Shown piece by piece: positions 30,669 to 42,333 of a stretch of 64,000 nucleotides of DNA. Made by a program: the position numbers and the translations under genes. The DNA lies in contig JAJTTP010000022.1 in the NCBI GenBank assembly GCA_023313575.1, positions 372,001-436,000 on the forward strand, given 5' to 3'. The DNA comes from Eutypella sp. D-1. Taxonomy: Eukaryota > Ascomycota > Sordariomycetes > Xylariales > Diatrypaceae. Below the pieces are notes generated by a model that made no database searches, was not told the origin of the DNA, and was given only the letters and a program-made list of their open reading frames with translations. The stretch's first letter is position 1, and the number at the start of each line of letters is the position of its first letter.

Positions 30669-33268
30669 GTTGCGGGGGTGAACAGCGAGGATCTCACAAC
30701 AGGGGAGCTCCTGAGGGCTTTGATACTGGCGATTGTCCTATGTAGAGAAATACAATGCCACAGTTTCTCGTATGACTATGATGAAGTTAGGCCGTCTTAT
30801 ACACGCCTTATATAATGTTATCAAACAGCTCAGAATGCACATTTCGTATATTGGATGCATGAATTCAGGTACGTGGCAAGCTGACAGCACTAACCGCAGT
30901 AGGTAAGCATTTTCGCGTGGGGATGCCATATAGGACCAATACTAGTTGTCATTTAGATTCGTCTTACATCAGGCCTCTGGGAAGCCTCTTTAAACGTATG
31001 AGATTGGGTTGTGTATCTATGGGGATCGACGGTTCTAGCCACAGGCGCTTAATTAACCATAAAGTTGAACAGGCCATTTGTCTGAAGAAGAGAATACTGA
31101 TAAAACCCTCGAATACCATATTATTCATGCGGGCCAACAATACCTGAATGCGTTGGGTGTAGGCTTTGTGGTTAAGGATTACCCGTTGGTGCGTGTGGAC
31201 ATGCGTGTTACGTCGCACCACCCACGTTATGCGCAGAAGTGCCAACCTTACTTTGAACCACGCCATTCCCGGTTTAATCATGAACGTACAGAATGGCTAT
31301 GTAATGTTGCTTGTACGATTTTGTTCGTGAAATTGCATTTACAAACCGTGTTACTACCCAGACCACTTGATTACTCCTAATGGCAAAGTGAATACAGGAA
31401 CCAGCATGTATATATCTTCTCAGTGATTCAATACCCAAATGTGAAAACGGATATGGATGGATATCACTCGGGCAATCAGAAGCTATGGAAATGCCGTTCT
31501 GCGCGACAATAGATGGAGTCGCTGAATCGTTTTCAAGGAACAATAAGTGAAGGATATTGAATCATTAGGATTCTAGGTTAAGATAGAGTAGTTGCCACTG
31601 GAACTTTGTACCACATCAATTTAACCTAACTTGCTTTGTTGGAAGCCGAAGTAGTGTAGACCTTATCTGACATCTTTGTTCTGGACTTGAAGATTGCCTC
31701 GATATTCCCAGTCATTCATCCCTCGCTGGAGGCTGTTATGCTTATTTCACGGAAGTGGCAAATGACCTGTACATCGTTCGGTGAGACTGTAAGCGCACCT
31801 ATACAGAATATTGTCTCAACGACAAACACAATATTTGAGCGAAGAAAATCCTCCACTGTACGGTGGCCCCGGAGGCAGGGTTTGGCTCGATAGAAGAGTA
31901 CCAAAGTCCTTACACAGTTACAGTGCGCCACGATCCCAGCTAGCATTGTTTGATCATTACACCCTTAGTATATGTGAAGCAAAAGGCTATCAGGGCTCCC
32001 AAGTCGTGAGCCGGGTTTATGCATCTAAGATCAAACTTCGCCAGACTCAATATAACCTAAGAGCAGCTACCCGTGAAAACATACATCTATCGCTCAGCCT
32101 CGGTGTACTGGTATGACAAAACTGAATATTAGTAGAAAGACTATCATCCTAACGACGTACCACCCAATACCCGCCGTCGGCTACCTTTATAGAATACTTA
32201 TTGCAATAATAGCGATGACCTGTAAACCCCATATTCCAAGGCGGTTCAATACGCAACTAGGATACCAATACCACCCGTCCGGAAGAGGGGCCGTTCCTCT
32301 CTCTGGGCTATTGAACATGTGAAACGGACAGGAAGTGGTGATACAGGACGTCGCCGACTCGCTGTCATAAACAAACTATATGAACCAGTTACAGGAGCCC
32401 AACGGTCTATGAGAATCTTACAAGACCCCAAAACTCTTAGCACAAGCCAGGATACCGATATATTGCAGTAGAAAGCCCGTATGTGATAGTATAATGCCCA
32501 GCCGTTCTGTTGAACAAAGCATTAGTAGGTGTGTTCGTAGCAGCTACATGAGGCTATGAAGCGCTACACGTCCAACCTCGAGGTGTTCTCGAGACTTGTG
32601 CAAGGTAGCATCTTGAACTCAAAATTCACTATATTACCTCGACCCCTGCGACCAACAAAGGATGCGCGTAGGGGTACACCACCCGAAGCTGGGAACACCG
32701 TTAGGCTACGTCAAGGTCGCTTGCAAGCTGGTGGAATCAAGACTCGAACCTGAAACTGACCGATCCAAAGTTTGCTATCTATCTTGTCCTAACTCGCTGT
32801 GCGCGGAATGCTGGCCACTCGGTCAGAGTGCCAGTAATACACGACGGATAATTATGTGCATCATGAGCAACTAATATGTGGATGGGATTTCCCCGTCCTC
32901 ACCGGGAAGATCAACCACGGATCCCGCCAAACGAATGAATATAAATGTACGGATCATTCTCGACTGTACATTTCGCATATGACCTCAGCAGAAGACAGGA
33001 TGCCCAGTCAGCTACTCAAGAATCCAATACCAAAAAGCACAAGGCTCATATAACGAGGGCGATAAAAGCACTGGAGATCCTCTCTACCTATATACGCCCT
33101 ACCCCCTACAACGTTCGCATGATATGAGAAGCAGCAGAAACTTCACGAGAAGGGTAACATCAACTACCCAACCTTAGAAAGCTGCGCACTCCACGATCCA
33201 CAGTACACCACGATTCGTACCTGTCGCTCCCACTATTTACATCTGCATACTATATAGCAATTGGAAAT
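30669..33268. other. Gene-poor 2.6 kb, with one tRNA-like box pair
   Basis: No gene can be supported; frames up to about 105 codons overlap on both strands. At 32740-32825 (minus) lie sequences matching polymerase III A and B boxes (see findings), but the acceptor stem does not pair. Confidence 0.45.
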
Positions 33269-33988
33269 ATGGACAACTCGTACTTCAACATACCGGACCA
33301 GGACACACAAGGCGACGATTACGAAAACCTCAACTTATCGAACCAGATCTCGCAAGGCTACGATAACCAGCGCGCCATCCAACAATCCTCCTCGAGACCT
33401 CCACTCTATATCCACTGTCCACTGTGCCTAGAATGGGTCCCACCAGATTACCATAACTGTGCGCTCATTCGGCTGCAGAAAGGGTTGCCTGAGCCGTCCA
33501 GCAAAGCTTTGAAGGCCATGGATAAGGAAATTAAGCGGCAGGAAAAGCAGATAAAGGAGAAGAGAAGACGACAGGATAAGGAGAGGGAGGCGGCGATAAA
33601 GGAGGCGGAAAAGGAGAGGGAGGCGGCGATAAAGGAGGCGGAAAAGGAGAGAAAGCAGCAGCGAAAAGAGATGCAGAGGGCGGAAAAGGCGGCGAAGAAG
33701 CAGGAGAAGGAGGACAGAAAGCGACAGAGGAGAGCAGAGGGAAGCAGTCGGAGAGAAGACGATGCGGCGCCGCTGCTTGACGAGGAGCAGACATTCACAG
33801 GACAGGGTGGCCAGGGAGGGTACGGAGGGGACGGATGGGATCCATGGGAGCAGCAATCAGAATTTGGGGGGTATCAATCAACTCAAGGGGGACAGCAACA
33901 ACAGGAAGCAGGATATTGGGGGCATGAGCCGTACGGGGACAGTGAGGCGGATAACCCGGCTACAATCACCAATAGAGAGGTGCTCTGA
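33269..33988 (+). CDS. Coiled-coil protein with CxxC...HxxxC motif, unknown function
   Basis: A single exon of 239 residues. Residues 47-65 (YIHCPLCLEWVPPDYHNCAL) hold a CxxC followed by HNC, a possible half zinc finger. Residues 85-165 are an uninterrupted charged helix of Lys, Glu, Arg and Gln (KEIKRQEKQIKEKRRRQDKE), almost certainly a coiled coil or single alpha helix. Within it an 11-residue unit EREAAIKEAEK is repeated exactly twice. The C-terminus is Gly/Gln-rich (GGQGGYGGDGWDPWEQQ). I do not recognise a family. Purine-rich coding strand makes the opposite strand look open too, but composition favours the plus strand. Confidence 0.6.
   Translation: MDNSYFNIPDQDTQGDDYENLNLSNQISQGYDNQRAIQQSSSRPPLYIHCPLCLEWVPPDYHNCALIRLQKGLPEPSSKALKAMDKEIKRQEKQIKEKRRRQDKEREAAIKEAEKEREAAIKEAEKERKQQRKEMQRAEKAAKKQEKEDRKRQRRAEGSSRREDDAAPLLDEEQTFTGQGGQGGYGGDGWDPWEQQSEFGGYQSTQGGQQQQEAGYWGHEPYGDSEADNPATITNREVL
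33593..33659 (+). repeat. 33-bp tandem repeat, two copies, in the coiled-coil gene
   Basis: The unit codes EREAAIKEAEK and is duplicated exactly in frame, followed by a partial third copy (ERKQQ). The length is a multiple of three, so copy-number change would not break the frame. Confidence 0.7.
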
Positions 33989-34983
33989 GGATGCCACGAC
34001 GATGTGTTCCGGTGTCCAGTTTCTTTGTTTCAGGCAGGGGTTCTCGGGGACATTTTGAACTTCCTGTTTTTATGTTGGTTTGAATTACAACCCCATCTGG
34101 CTGGCTAGTTGGCTGGTCCACTGCTCTGTTAGTCGTTCGTTATATCTAAAACCCCAATTTCACAAGCAATGGCGCGATAACCTTTGCCGAAGACGTTGAT
34201 GTCGTAGTTGAGGTTTTCATGTTGCGATGCCTTTGATGGAGAGTAGTTGGAGTTATAGGCAATTGCCGGCGTCGGTACCCGCTATGTACTTAAAAGGGGT
34301 TCAGGGGTTAGTAGTCATGAGAATTGGAGCAGCCCTTAGCTTTAGCGACCTTTACCTACGGCGACGAATCTACGCGACTAGTGTGGCTTTTTCCGCGATG
34401 ACATGCGACGTCATACAGCACCGCCATGTGAAACAACAGCTTCTCGCACTCCCGTAGAATATTCGGGATACGTACGGGAGCACAAGGGGAATGAGGTCAG
34501 ACAGTCTGACACTTTCTTCGTGGGCGGAGCGGATTATTATTATTTAGCGCGATCAGGGTGTCAATGGCGTTAACTTGTAATGGTAATTGTAATGGTGCGA
34601 GTATCCACTCAGGCAAGCGGTGGACGGGAGGACCAGCACTAAAGCCCGGGGACTAGCCTACTTAAGACAAGAAAGAAAAAAAAAGTAAAGGGAGGAATGT
34701 AAAAAAAAACCGTGCTGCAGTGGAATTCCTTCACATATTCTTTTTTTTCCCCCATCCTTTTCCCTTTTTTCTTCACGTTGTCTCTTTGTCCCCCCCCCCC
34801 CCCTTTTATTATCCTGTATCCCTTCCGCTGAGTCTAACTTTTAACCCCTTCAGAGAGAGGTCAATTCCTTAGTTCACCCTAAGACTACGGATAATCAAGA
34901 CCCGCGTTTTGTGCTGTAGAACCCTTTGTCTTGGCCCCCCGTACTACCACTGCATTGCATGACCTCCCCCCGCACCTAACACA
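33989..34983. other. Intergenic with long homopolymers upstream of the MATE gene
   Basis: Pyrimidine-rich promoter: T8 and CT-rich stretches from 34740 and a run of 14 C at 34790-34803, with A-runs near 34675-34710. Such CT-rich tracts are common before strongly expressed fungal genes. No gene is seen. Confidence 0.5.
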
Positions 34984-36546
34984 ATGGCGGCCGCCGGAGT
35001 CAACGATGACCGGGGGCAGCGCGACCCGTTCGCCGCCCCCGTCTCGGAACGGACTCCGCTCTTATACGTAGAGCCGGAGCCGATCCCGGAGTCGGAGCTA
35101 GCAGACACTTCGCCCCCGCGCAAATCCAGCAGCAGCAGCAGCACGGACATCTCCAGCACTTCGACCTCTTACAAAGACGGCGACTGGTGTGCCGAACTAT
35201 CCCTATTAACACGCTACTCCCTGCCGCTCATAGCAACATACCTGCTGCAATACTCGCACAGCGTCATAACAACCATAGCGGCAGGCCGTCTGGGCGCCAG
35301 CGAGCTAGCCGCTGCAAGCGTGGGCATGACAACGATGAACATCGTAGGCTTCGCGACAATCGAGGGCATGGCGACGGCGCTCGACACCCTCTGCGCGCAG
35401 GCCTTCGGGTCCGGAAACCCGCAAGCCGTCGGCCTGCACGTCCAGCGCATGCTGCTCCTCATGGCGCTCGCCTGCGGCCCCGTCGCCGCCGTCTGGTTGG
35501 TCTCCCCGCAGATCCTGCGTCTCCTTGTTCGCCAGCAAAGCCTTGCGGATGCCGCGGGCGAGTTTTTGCGCTGGAGTACGGTTGGATTACCTGGCTATGC
35601 TGCCTTTGAGGCTGGAAAGCGCTTCTTGCAAGCCCAGGGTTCTTTCGGCCCCGCGATGCTGATTCTTGTTCTTTGCACCCCCGTCAACGCCGCCTTGACC
35701 TGGCTGCTCGCCTTTAAGCTGGACATGGGTCTCGCGGGCGCGGCCCTCGGCGCCGCGCTGACGAATCTCCTCCGTCCCGCCCTCCTGCTCGCATACCTGC
35801 TCCTCCACCCCGCCGGCCGCGCCGCCACAGCGAAATGCTGGGCCGGCTTCGCCCGCGCGGCCCTGAGTACCCGCTACGCGGACTGGGGCCCCGTAGTGCG
35901 CCTCTCCGTCGCGGGCTCCGCCGTCAATTTGGGCGAGTGGGCCGCGTTCGAAGTCGTGGCGTTTAGTACCTCCTACCTGAGCACCCGACACCTCGCGGCC
36001 CAGACAATCCTGACCACCGCCTCCCTCGTCGCATGGCACATCCCGTTCTCGGTCAGCGTGGCGGCGAGTACGCGGCTCGGACACCTCGTCGGCGCCGGTA
36101 GTCTCCGCGCTGCGCGGCGCGCGGCGCTGCTTTACGCCGGGGTTTTTACGGCGGTCGGTGTGGCGGACGGCGCGGCGCTGTGGTGTTTTCGCGATGCTGT
36201 TGCGAGGTTGGTTTCGGATGATGCGCAGGTACGGGATTTGGCGCTGCAGGCTGCGGCGGCCGTGGCGGTGTTCCAGGTCATTGATTCCGTCATCTGCGGC
36301 ACCAATGGCGTGCTGCGCGGGCTCGGCCGGCAGGCGTTCGCCGCGTGGTTGGTGTTTGCTGTCAATTATCTCGCTGCGGTCCCGTTGGCTGTGTGGCTTG
36401 AGTTGGGCAGCCCGGCGATGGGGATTAATGGGGTTTGGATTGGCATTGGGGCTGGTATGGTGGTTATTGCCCTTGTCGAGGTCGTGTATATGAAGGTTCT
36501 TAGGTGGCAGGATTGCGTTGATGATGCGAAGTGTAGGGAGGAGTGA
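34984..36546 (+). CDS. MATE-family multidrug/toxin extrusion transporter
   Basis: A single exon of 520 residues. A 65-residue cytosolic tail with a Ser run (SSSSSSTDISSTSTS) leads into twelve predicted membrane helices. Family signatures are LSLLTRYSLPLIATYLLQYS in helix 1, GATALDTLCAQAFGSGN-like GMATALDTLCAQAFGSGN with PQAVGLHVQR after helix 2, and the mirrored second half AFSTSYLSTRHLAAQTIL, then SVAASTRLGHLVGAG. VFQVIDSVICGTNGVLRGLGRQ marks helix 10. Family knowledge: MATE proteins export organic cations by proton or sodium antiport; fungal members related to yeast Ere1/Erc1 sit in the vacuole or plasma membrane. The start at 34984 follows ACACA and is the first Met. Substrate unknown. Confidence 0.9.
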   Translation: MAAAGVNDDRGQRDPFAAPVSERTPLLYVEPEPIPESELADTSPPRKSSSSSSTDISSTSTSYKDGDWCAELSLLTRYSLPLIATYLLQYSHSVITTIAAGRLGASELAAASVGMTTMNIVGFATIEGMATALDTLCAQAFGSGNPQAVGLHVQRMLLLMALACGPVAAVWLVSPQILRLLVRQQSLADAAGEFLRWSTVGLPGYAAFEAGKRFLQAQGSFGPAMLILVLCTPVNAALTWLLAFKLDMGLAGAALGAALTNLLRPALLLAYLLLHPAGRAATAKCWAGFARAALSTRYADWGPVVRLSVAGSAVNLGEWAAFEVVAFSTSYLSTRHLAAQTILTTASLVAWHIPFSVSVAASTRLGHLVGAGSLRAARRAALLYAGVFTAVGVADGAALWCFRDAVARLVSDDAQVRDLALQAAAAVAVFQVIDSVICGTNGVLRGLGRQAFAAWLVFAVNYLAAVPLAVWLELGSPAMGINGVWIGIGAGMVVIALVEVVYMKVLRWQDCVDDAKCREE

Positions 36547-37318
36547 AAAGTGAACATGTATAAATTGTATGTATGTATGTTGGTGGGACTTTGGTGTTTT
36601 TGGGCTTGTTGGCGTTTGATACTAATGGAAAAAGGGGGGAATAGGGGCATTTAAAACTTTGGTTGGATTCTGGAAAAGATCTGTGTTGTCTCGCTGGATA
36701 TATAGATGAGAACTTTACACGAATTGAGCGACCGTTGAAGGTTACCCTCCTGGCCGGTATACCACACTACTACATTACTACTTCATGGCCCGACACCCCA
36801 CGCGCAGGCAGGTCGGCTCTTGTTGTACCTGATGAGGTTCCAGCCATGTGAACTTGAAACTGTCACCAGTTTACCACCGGAGTACATCCGGCGGGAATCT
36901 GGGGGTTAGTGATGGATGACACCCCTCTTGTCCGAGGCATTCACGAAGGGGCATGGTTTATCTGCCAACCATTCCGCGGCCCAGGTGCCATGTGAAAAGG
37001 GCGGGGGGTTACTACTACTAATACTAAGCTCCGTAATCAAGTCATGTCGCTAATAACACTCGTGATGTATCAGGCATGTAAAAAATGGTGTATCAAAATA
37101 TCTTGATTTTTCCCCAACACTTTCTTCTATCGACCCTGGTTGCTGAATGCCGCGAAAAACAGCAGGCAAAAGTCGCCGTCGCTATCACTCACTCGCATCA
37201 GATGCGTCTCGCTTCATTTCCGTCCGGCCTGGCCGGGCGCGTAAACCGTCATAGCCATGTATGTCACCAGCCCGACACTATCTCCTTTGCATTGAATAAA
37301 GAGCCCCATCCGCTCCCG
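36547..37318. other. Intergenic between convergent genes
   Basis: A short GTATGTATGTATGTT repeat lies near 36567. The remainder holds 3' flanks and nothing recognisable. Confidence 0.5.
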
Positions 37319-39629
37319 CTATGCAATAGCGAACTCAGGGATCTCCCCCATCTCCGTCTGCTGGGCCCCGCCCACGCCTAGGGTATACGAGACCCGCCAC
37401 CGCAACTTGATGCTCTCGACCTTCTTGCCCGCGTCGGCGCCGGCATGCACCACCTGCATTGCCTGCGTGACGCCGAATTTCTGGTGCGGCTGCAGCGAGC
37501 GGCCTGTCTGCGGTTGGAGTTGTAATGCGAAGCCCTGTTTTTTAGGGGGGAGGGGGACGTCAGCTGATTTAGCTCTTTAGGAACCGGAATGATATGTGGG
37601 CGGGAACATGATATGGAAAAAGTAGTCTCCGTGTAATACTAGGGGCAGCTGAGCTTACCTTGGTTACGGCGAGTTGAAAATGGAGGTCGCTCAGGGGCAT
37701 GGGCGTGGTATTCGAGAAGGCGAACTGGAGGGCGAGGGCGTTGGGGCTCTGCGGGTTCCGCTTGGCGTGCATGTCGATCTGCAACGGGCGATCTTTGACA
37801 TTGACTTTATGCTCGGCAGGGAGCGAGGGCGGTGCTTCGGGTGGTAGGGCCGAGGAAAATGCCCATTCGTCATCGTCATTCGCAGCGGCGGCCGGGGGAG
37901 GTGGTGGAACAGCCGCTGCTGCTGCCGACGTCGTAGGTTTTGGCGTGGAGGATTTGGACGAAAGTTGCGAGGAAGCTAGCGCTGCGAACGGATCGCTGGT
38001 CGGCTTCTGCGGCGGCGGTTGGGAATAGCTGGGTGGTTGTTGTAGTAATGATGAGGGCTGCGGAGTAGCGGACTGGGATGATGCCGAGGGCTGAGAAACA
38101 AATCCCGAGTAGGGCGAGAAAGGGGGAGGGGGCGTCGGGTTCGATACGGGGGCTCCACCGGCCGTGCTGTTCTGGGTTACGGAAGAGAGCAGGGCAGGTC
38201 CGGGTATATCTAATGAATTCGTCAGTTGCCGAATGCGCCAGGAAGCATAAAGGTTAACGGTAACGGTAACAGTGACGGTTAACATACTCTGATTTGCGCC
38301 AAATCCAAGTGAGATTCCACCGCCTTGGCCAAAGCTACTACTATTATCCCCCAAAGAAAGACCAAGCAGGTCGTTCTCAACACCGCCGGCCTGGGAACTG
38401 GATCCGGCCGCTTCGGCGCCGGTCCCGTTCGACCCAGCACCGGCGGCCGCAGCATCCGCGTCGAAGTCGATAAGGGAGAGTTCGTTGGCGGCGGACGACG
38501 ATGTGGCTTTTCCGGTAGAAGATTTCGAAGATTTCGAAGGGAGGGGGCCGCCCTGAGCAAGCTTCTGGGCACCCTCGATATCGCCCTTCTTGAGCAGCTT
38601 CCACCGCTCTACGGTGCGATGTATGCTGTCGTTGATCTCGAATAACTTGGCGACGGCCTCGTGATCGTCGGATTCCTCCTCGCACATCTTCTGGATCTTA
38701 GGCTGGGCGCTGGAAAGGGCGGCGGCGAGCTCCTCGAAGACCTCGCCGTCCTCCTTCATAGAATCACCGGGGCGGAAAGCCTCCAACCGCTCCTCCAAAA
38801 TGCGCGCCTTGGCCTGGATCTTCGCAACCTCCTCGGCGGCCTTAGCGCGGTAATCGGTTTTGGACCTCGTGTCGTAGCCGGTCATGACCTTCATCAGTCG
38901 GTTCGCCTCTTGCAGGTCCTCGGGGGTGCCGCGGCGGATGAGTTCCTGGAGTTTTGCGGACTGGGCTTCTCGTTCTTCCTTTTCCATCTCTTCGGCAGAT
39001 TTGAGGTTCTAAAAATGGGAAAAAAGGGGGTTGGCCAAGGAGTACTATAGAGCTATAAATCACGGTTATGGTTGTGTACTTACATCACTTGGATTCAGAA
39101 CAGCAGCATCATCACGGCGAACCTCGGGAAAGACGTAACCCTTGTAACTCAACAGACGATGCATGTCGCGGATAAAGCCGAGATCCTCCTTATACCGGCT
39201 GGTCTCACAAATAGTGCTCCTCCATTCTTCGATAGCCTCGAGGATCTTAGCCTGCACTCTAGTCGGCCGGATCGGGGGTCTCTCGGGAAAGCGGCGGACG
39301 AGCTCGTTGAGGAATTCCTTGGTGCTAATCTGCAGGTGAAAGGGGTAGCCGCAGTTCTTGACGCAGATGTCGAGCAGATTCAGGGCGAGCAGGGCGACGT
39401 TCGCGTTCCGGTGATTTATGTAGTTGACAATGGCGACGGCGGCTTCGCGGGGGGCACTCCCCTTTTTGCTGTTGATCAGGTCGGAAATCTCGAGGTTCAG
39501 GGCGAGGTTCGGTTCGTAGTTCTCGGGACTGCATGCGCTCTGTATAAATCGTTGAAGCTGGGACTGCCGGGGAAATCCCATTTCGTTCCAGCGGTCCCTG
39601 GCGGCGGCTCGAGCGGAAGCAGCCTCCAT
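37319..39629 (-). CDS. GGA: GGA-type clathrin adaptor (VHS-GAT-hinge-GAE)
   Basis: Four exons: 39629-39084, 39008-38288, 38209-37659 and 37534-37319; 677 residues. VHS domain: LQRFIQSACSPENYEPNLAL through NVALLALNLLDICVKNCGYP and FHLQISTKEFLNELVRRFPE. GAT domain: TPEDLQEANRLMKVMTGYD, then a coiled helix ending KLFEINDSIHRTVERWKLLK. The hinge is Pro/Ser/Gln-rich with ELSLIDFDAD, which fits a clathrin box. The GAE ear covers the end: HKVNVKDRPLQIDMHAKRNP and QSPNALALQFAFSNTTPMPL, then SLQPHQKFGVTQAMQVVHAG. Family knowledge: Arf-dependent cargo sorting from the trans-Golgi to endosomes. The second intron (78 bp) keeps frame without stops. Confidence 0.92.
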
Positions 39630-40765
39630 CTTTTTTGTGTTTTCGTTCTTGTTATTGTTGCTGTTGTCGTCTGATGGTAGGGGAGTAATGTTTAGGGGGT
39701 GTTGGTGGTTGGCGGATGACGGGGAGAACAGGGAAGAGGGAGATAATGAAGATAATGACAGATAACTATGAAATATGTGTCTGTCGTAGTAAGGAAGCCC
39801 TGGAGGGAATGCAAAGGAATACGACGGAACACTAAAATTGAACCTGGAATAGTTGCAAGTTGAAAAAGTGATCTGCGCTCTAGATAAGGCGCTGCCTAAT
39901 CTGTTACTTCATAGACATCGTTACCAGTGAGTGAGTGCATAAGTAGGAAAATAAATAAAAGTACGAAATGGATGCGATTGCGATTGCGATTGCGCCCAGG
40001 GAAAAAAAAAATACAAGAGAGCTTAAAGCTCTGGTTTGATGTTGCCGGTTTTAAGTTGTGGTGGTTATTGTTTACTGGAAGACTGGAAGCTTTGAAGTGT
40101 TTAGGGAGGGTGATCTGTGCTGTGATGTGTTATTTGTGGTAGGCGGATGGACACCACCTGGGCACTACCTAACCTGCCTGCACCTAGGCCGGAGCAGGCT
40201 GTGAAGTAGGTAATTAATTGGCAGGCCTGCAGATCTAGAGTACCTAGGTAGTGTCGATATGGACATTTGGGGGCTGTATGTATTCCGATGTCACCGGCCT
40301 ATAACATCCGTAGACCGCACCGCCTCATCTGTTAATTACTCTCATTGGTCCATTTACCACCTGTGCAGTTAATTGATGGGTTACCTTAATGTACATACCG
40401 AAGTACATCTCGTATGGGGCTGACAGCTGCCTGTCATATTGACGGGCAGGCCCTCGGAAGCTCATCCCTTCCACGGTTCCGAACATCATCCGGCCCAGCT
40501 CTAAACTGACCCACAAATATAGACCCGGGCTGAACCCCACCATACGAAAAACGTCACTTGGATGCGCCGTGTACCTAAGTACCTTGAACCGGCTACTTTA
40601 GGTATTTGCGATATTGAATATAAATTGAATTCTTCTCCTTCACAACCCTCTACGTATACACAAGCTCGCCGTCTCTTTGTCACACCTTCGCAGTACGAAA
40701 TCGACTTAAATCCGTTACTAAGTCCCGAGGTTTTCCGGGCCAGATACCACCTAGATACCACCACT
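39630..40765. other. Intergenic between divergent GGA and TSR3 genes
   Basis: It holds both promoters, a (GATTGC)3 repeat near 39973-39990 and TACCTAGGTA-type repeats near 40241-40250. The TSR3 frame stays open back to 40562, most likely as leader. Confidence 0.5.
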
Positions 40766-42076
40766 ATGGTTCGCCACAAAAAGGACAAATTCTCATCGCG
40801 GGGCGGAAAACATCACGGGCCCCCACGAACCAATCGACCCCCGCGCCCCGCTAACGACAACAACGACGACAATGATAACAACAATGGCGAGAACTCCTCC
40901 TCCCGCCCCCCTTACAAGGCCGCCTGCTGGGACCTGAACCACTGCGACCCAAAGCGGTGCTCAGGCAAAAAACTCATCCGCCTGGGTCTAATGCGCGACC
41001 TACACCTCGGCCAGCGCCACAACGGCGTCATCATCACCCCGAACGGGAAACACACTCTCTCCCCCGCGGACCGGGAACCCATGGACCAGCACGGCGCCGC
41101 CGTAGTCGAGTGTTCCTGGGCGCGGACGGCGGAAATCCAATGGAGCAAAGTCGGCTCCGGCGCGCGGTCCTGCGAGCGTCTGCTCCCTTACCTCGTCGCG
41201 GCCAATACCGTCAATTACGGCAAACCGTACCGGCTGAACTGCGTCGAGGCTCTCGCCGCGGCGTTCTACATCTGCGGACACCCCGATTGGGCGGAGCACG
41301 TGCTCGCGCCGTTTAATTACGGCCCCTCGTTTCTGGCGATTAATCGCAAGTTGTTGCGCCGCTATGCTGCTTGCGCTGATGAGGAACAGGTTAAGAAGAC
41401 GGAGCGCGAGTGGATTGCGAGGTTGGAGCGTGAGCATGCCGAGAGTAGGGAGGTCGAGGATGGTGGGGATCTTTGGAAGGGTGGGAATGTGAATCGCAGG
41501 GTTGTTGTGGATAGTGATGATGACGACGAGGAAGAAGAGGAGGATGAGGAGGAGGAGGAGGAGGATGGAAGTGATGGGGGGCGGGGAGATGACGATAGTG
41601 TGGATGGCATATACCTCGGCAAGAAACCGACGACAACACAGTGGCCAAAACCAGGGGAAAATACACAAGAAGATAAGAAAGAAGGCGGAAAAGACCCATT
41701 CGATATATCCTCCTCCTCCTCAGACGACGACGACGATGACGCAATAATGGAAGAAATCCGCCGCAAAGTCCTAGCCTCGAAACCCTTCGCCATCGCCGAC
41801 GCGGATGACGACCAGAAGAAACCGCAGTATGTCCCACCGCCCCCGCCACCGCAGCGGTACCAGGTCGACACCAACGCGCGACCGGACTCCGATAATGGTG
41901 ATTCCGACGACGACGCCGGCGATGGCAGCGGCGATGATGCTTTTGATAACGTCATTGACGCCGTGCCCGTCACCGATAAAGTTGGTCTTGCGAAGCTTGA
42001 GAGGGAGAGGTCTAAGGCCCACGTCGTCAGTCGCACCTTTACCTCCGGCGGCGCCTCCGCGCCTAAGAAGTGGTGA
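40766..42076 (+). CDS. TSR3: 18S rRNA aminocarboxypropyltransferase Tsr3
   Basis: A single exon of 436 residues from the Met at 40766 (MVRHKKDKFSSRGGKHHGPP), the usual basic start; the 68 upstream codons are not TSR3-like. The conserved core spans about 50-215: AACWDLNHCDPKRCSGKKL, LSPADREPMDQHGAAVVECSW, RSCERLLPYLVAANTVNYGK and RLNCVEALAAAFYICG. Family knowledge: Tsr3 is a SPOUT-like, SAM-dependent enzyme adding the acp group to the m1-pseudouridine at position 1191 (yeast numbering) of 18S rRNA in the late cytoplasmic pre-40S particle. The C-terminal half is a long Asp/Glu/Ser-rich tail (DSDDDDEEEEEDEEEEEEDG and more), longer than in yeast and probably disordered and phosphorylated. Confidence 0.92.
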   Translation: MVRHKKDKFSSRGGKHHGPPRTNRPPRPANDNNDDNDNNNGENSSSRPPYKAACWDLNHCDPKRCSGKKLIRLGLMRDLHLGQRHNGVIITPNGKHTLSPADREPMDQHGAAVVECSWARTAEIQWSKVGSGARSCERLLPYLVAANTVNYGKPYRLNCVEALAAAFYICGHPDWAEHVLAPFNYGPSFLAINRKLLRRYAACADEEQVKKTEREWIARLEREHAESREVEDGGDLWKGGNVNRRVVVDSDDDDEEEEEDEEEEEEDGSDGGRGDDDSVDGIYLGKKPTTTQWPKPGENTQEDKKEGGKDPFDISSSSSDDDDDDAIMEEIRRKVLASKPFAIADADDDQKKPQYVPPPPPPQRYQVDTNARPDSDNGDSDDDAGDGSGDDAFDNVIDAVPVTDKVGLAKLERERSKAHVVSRTFTSGGASAPKKW

Positions 42077-42333
42077 TGGGGAGCATCTGCACCTCCAATT
42101 AAGTAAAGTTTTACTAATATAACCCTGTTTATAAGGGGAGGTTTACTGCTACGACATAGAATAACTTTAACTCTTAAACGACAGATAAGTAATTGAATAA
42201 AAGATAATTACGCGAATTGAACTATAACTGGAGGCACTCGGTAAAATATGTAAACCAAGGGCTAGTCGGCCCCGCCCGCAAAGAGCTACCGTCCCCCAAC
42301 GAAGCGCCTATATATATGTGGCTGCAATCTCTC

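Noticed and set aside
30917..31380. Overlapping frames of 76-105 codons on both strands
   Set aside because: No start context, motif or splice pattern; consistent with chance in non-coding DNA.
32740..32825. A functional tRNA gene on the minus strand
   Set aside because: The 5' and 3' ends do not pair as an acceptor stem and no sound anticodon arm is visible.
33428..33856. Minus-strand frames rich in Leu and Ser opposite the coiled-coil gene
   Set aside because: Complement of a Lys/Glu/Arg coding strand; composition artefact.
35187..35609. Second-frame open stretch inside the MATE gene
   Set aside because: Arg-rich shadow frame caused by high GC third positions of the real gene.
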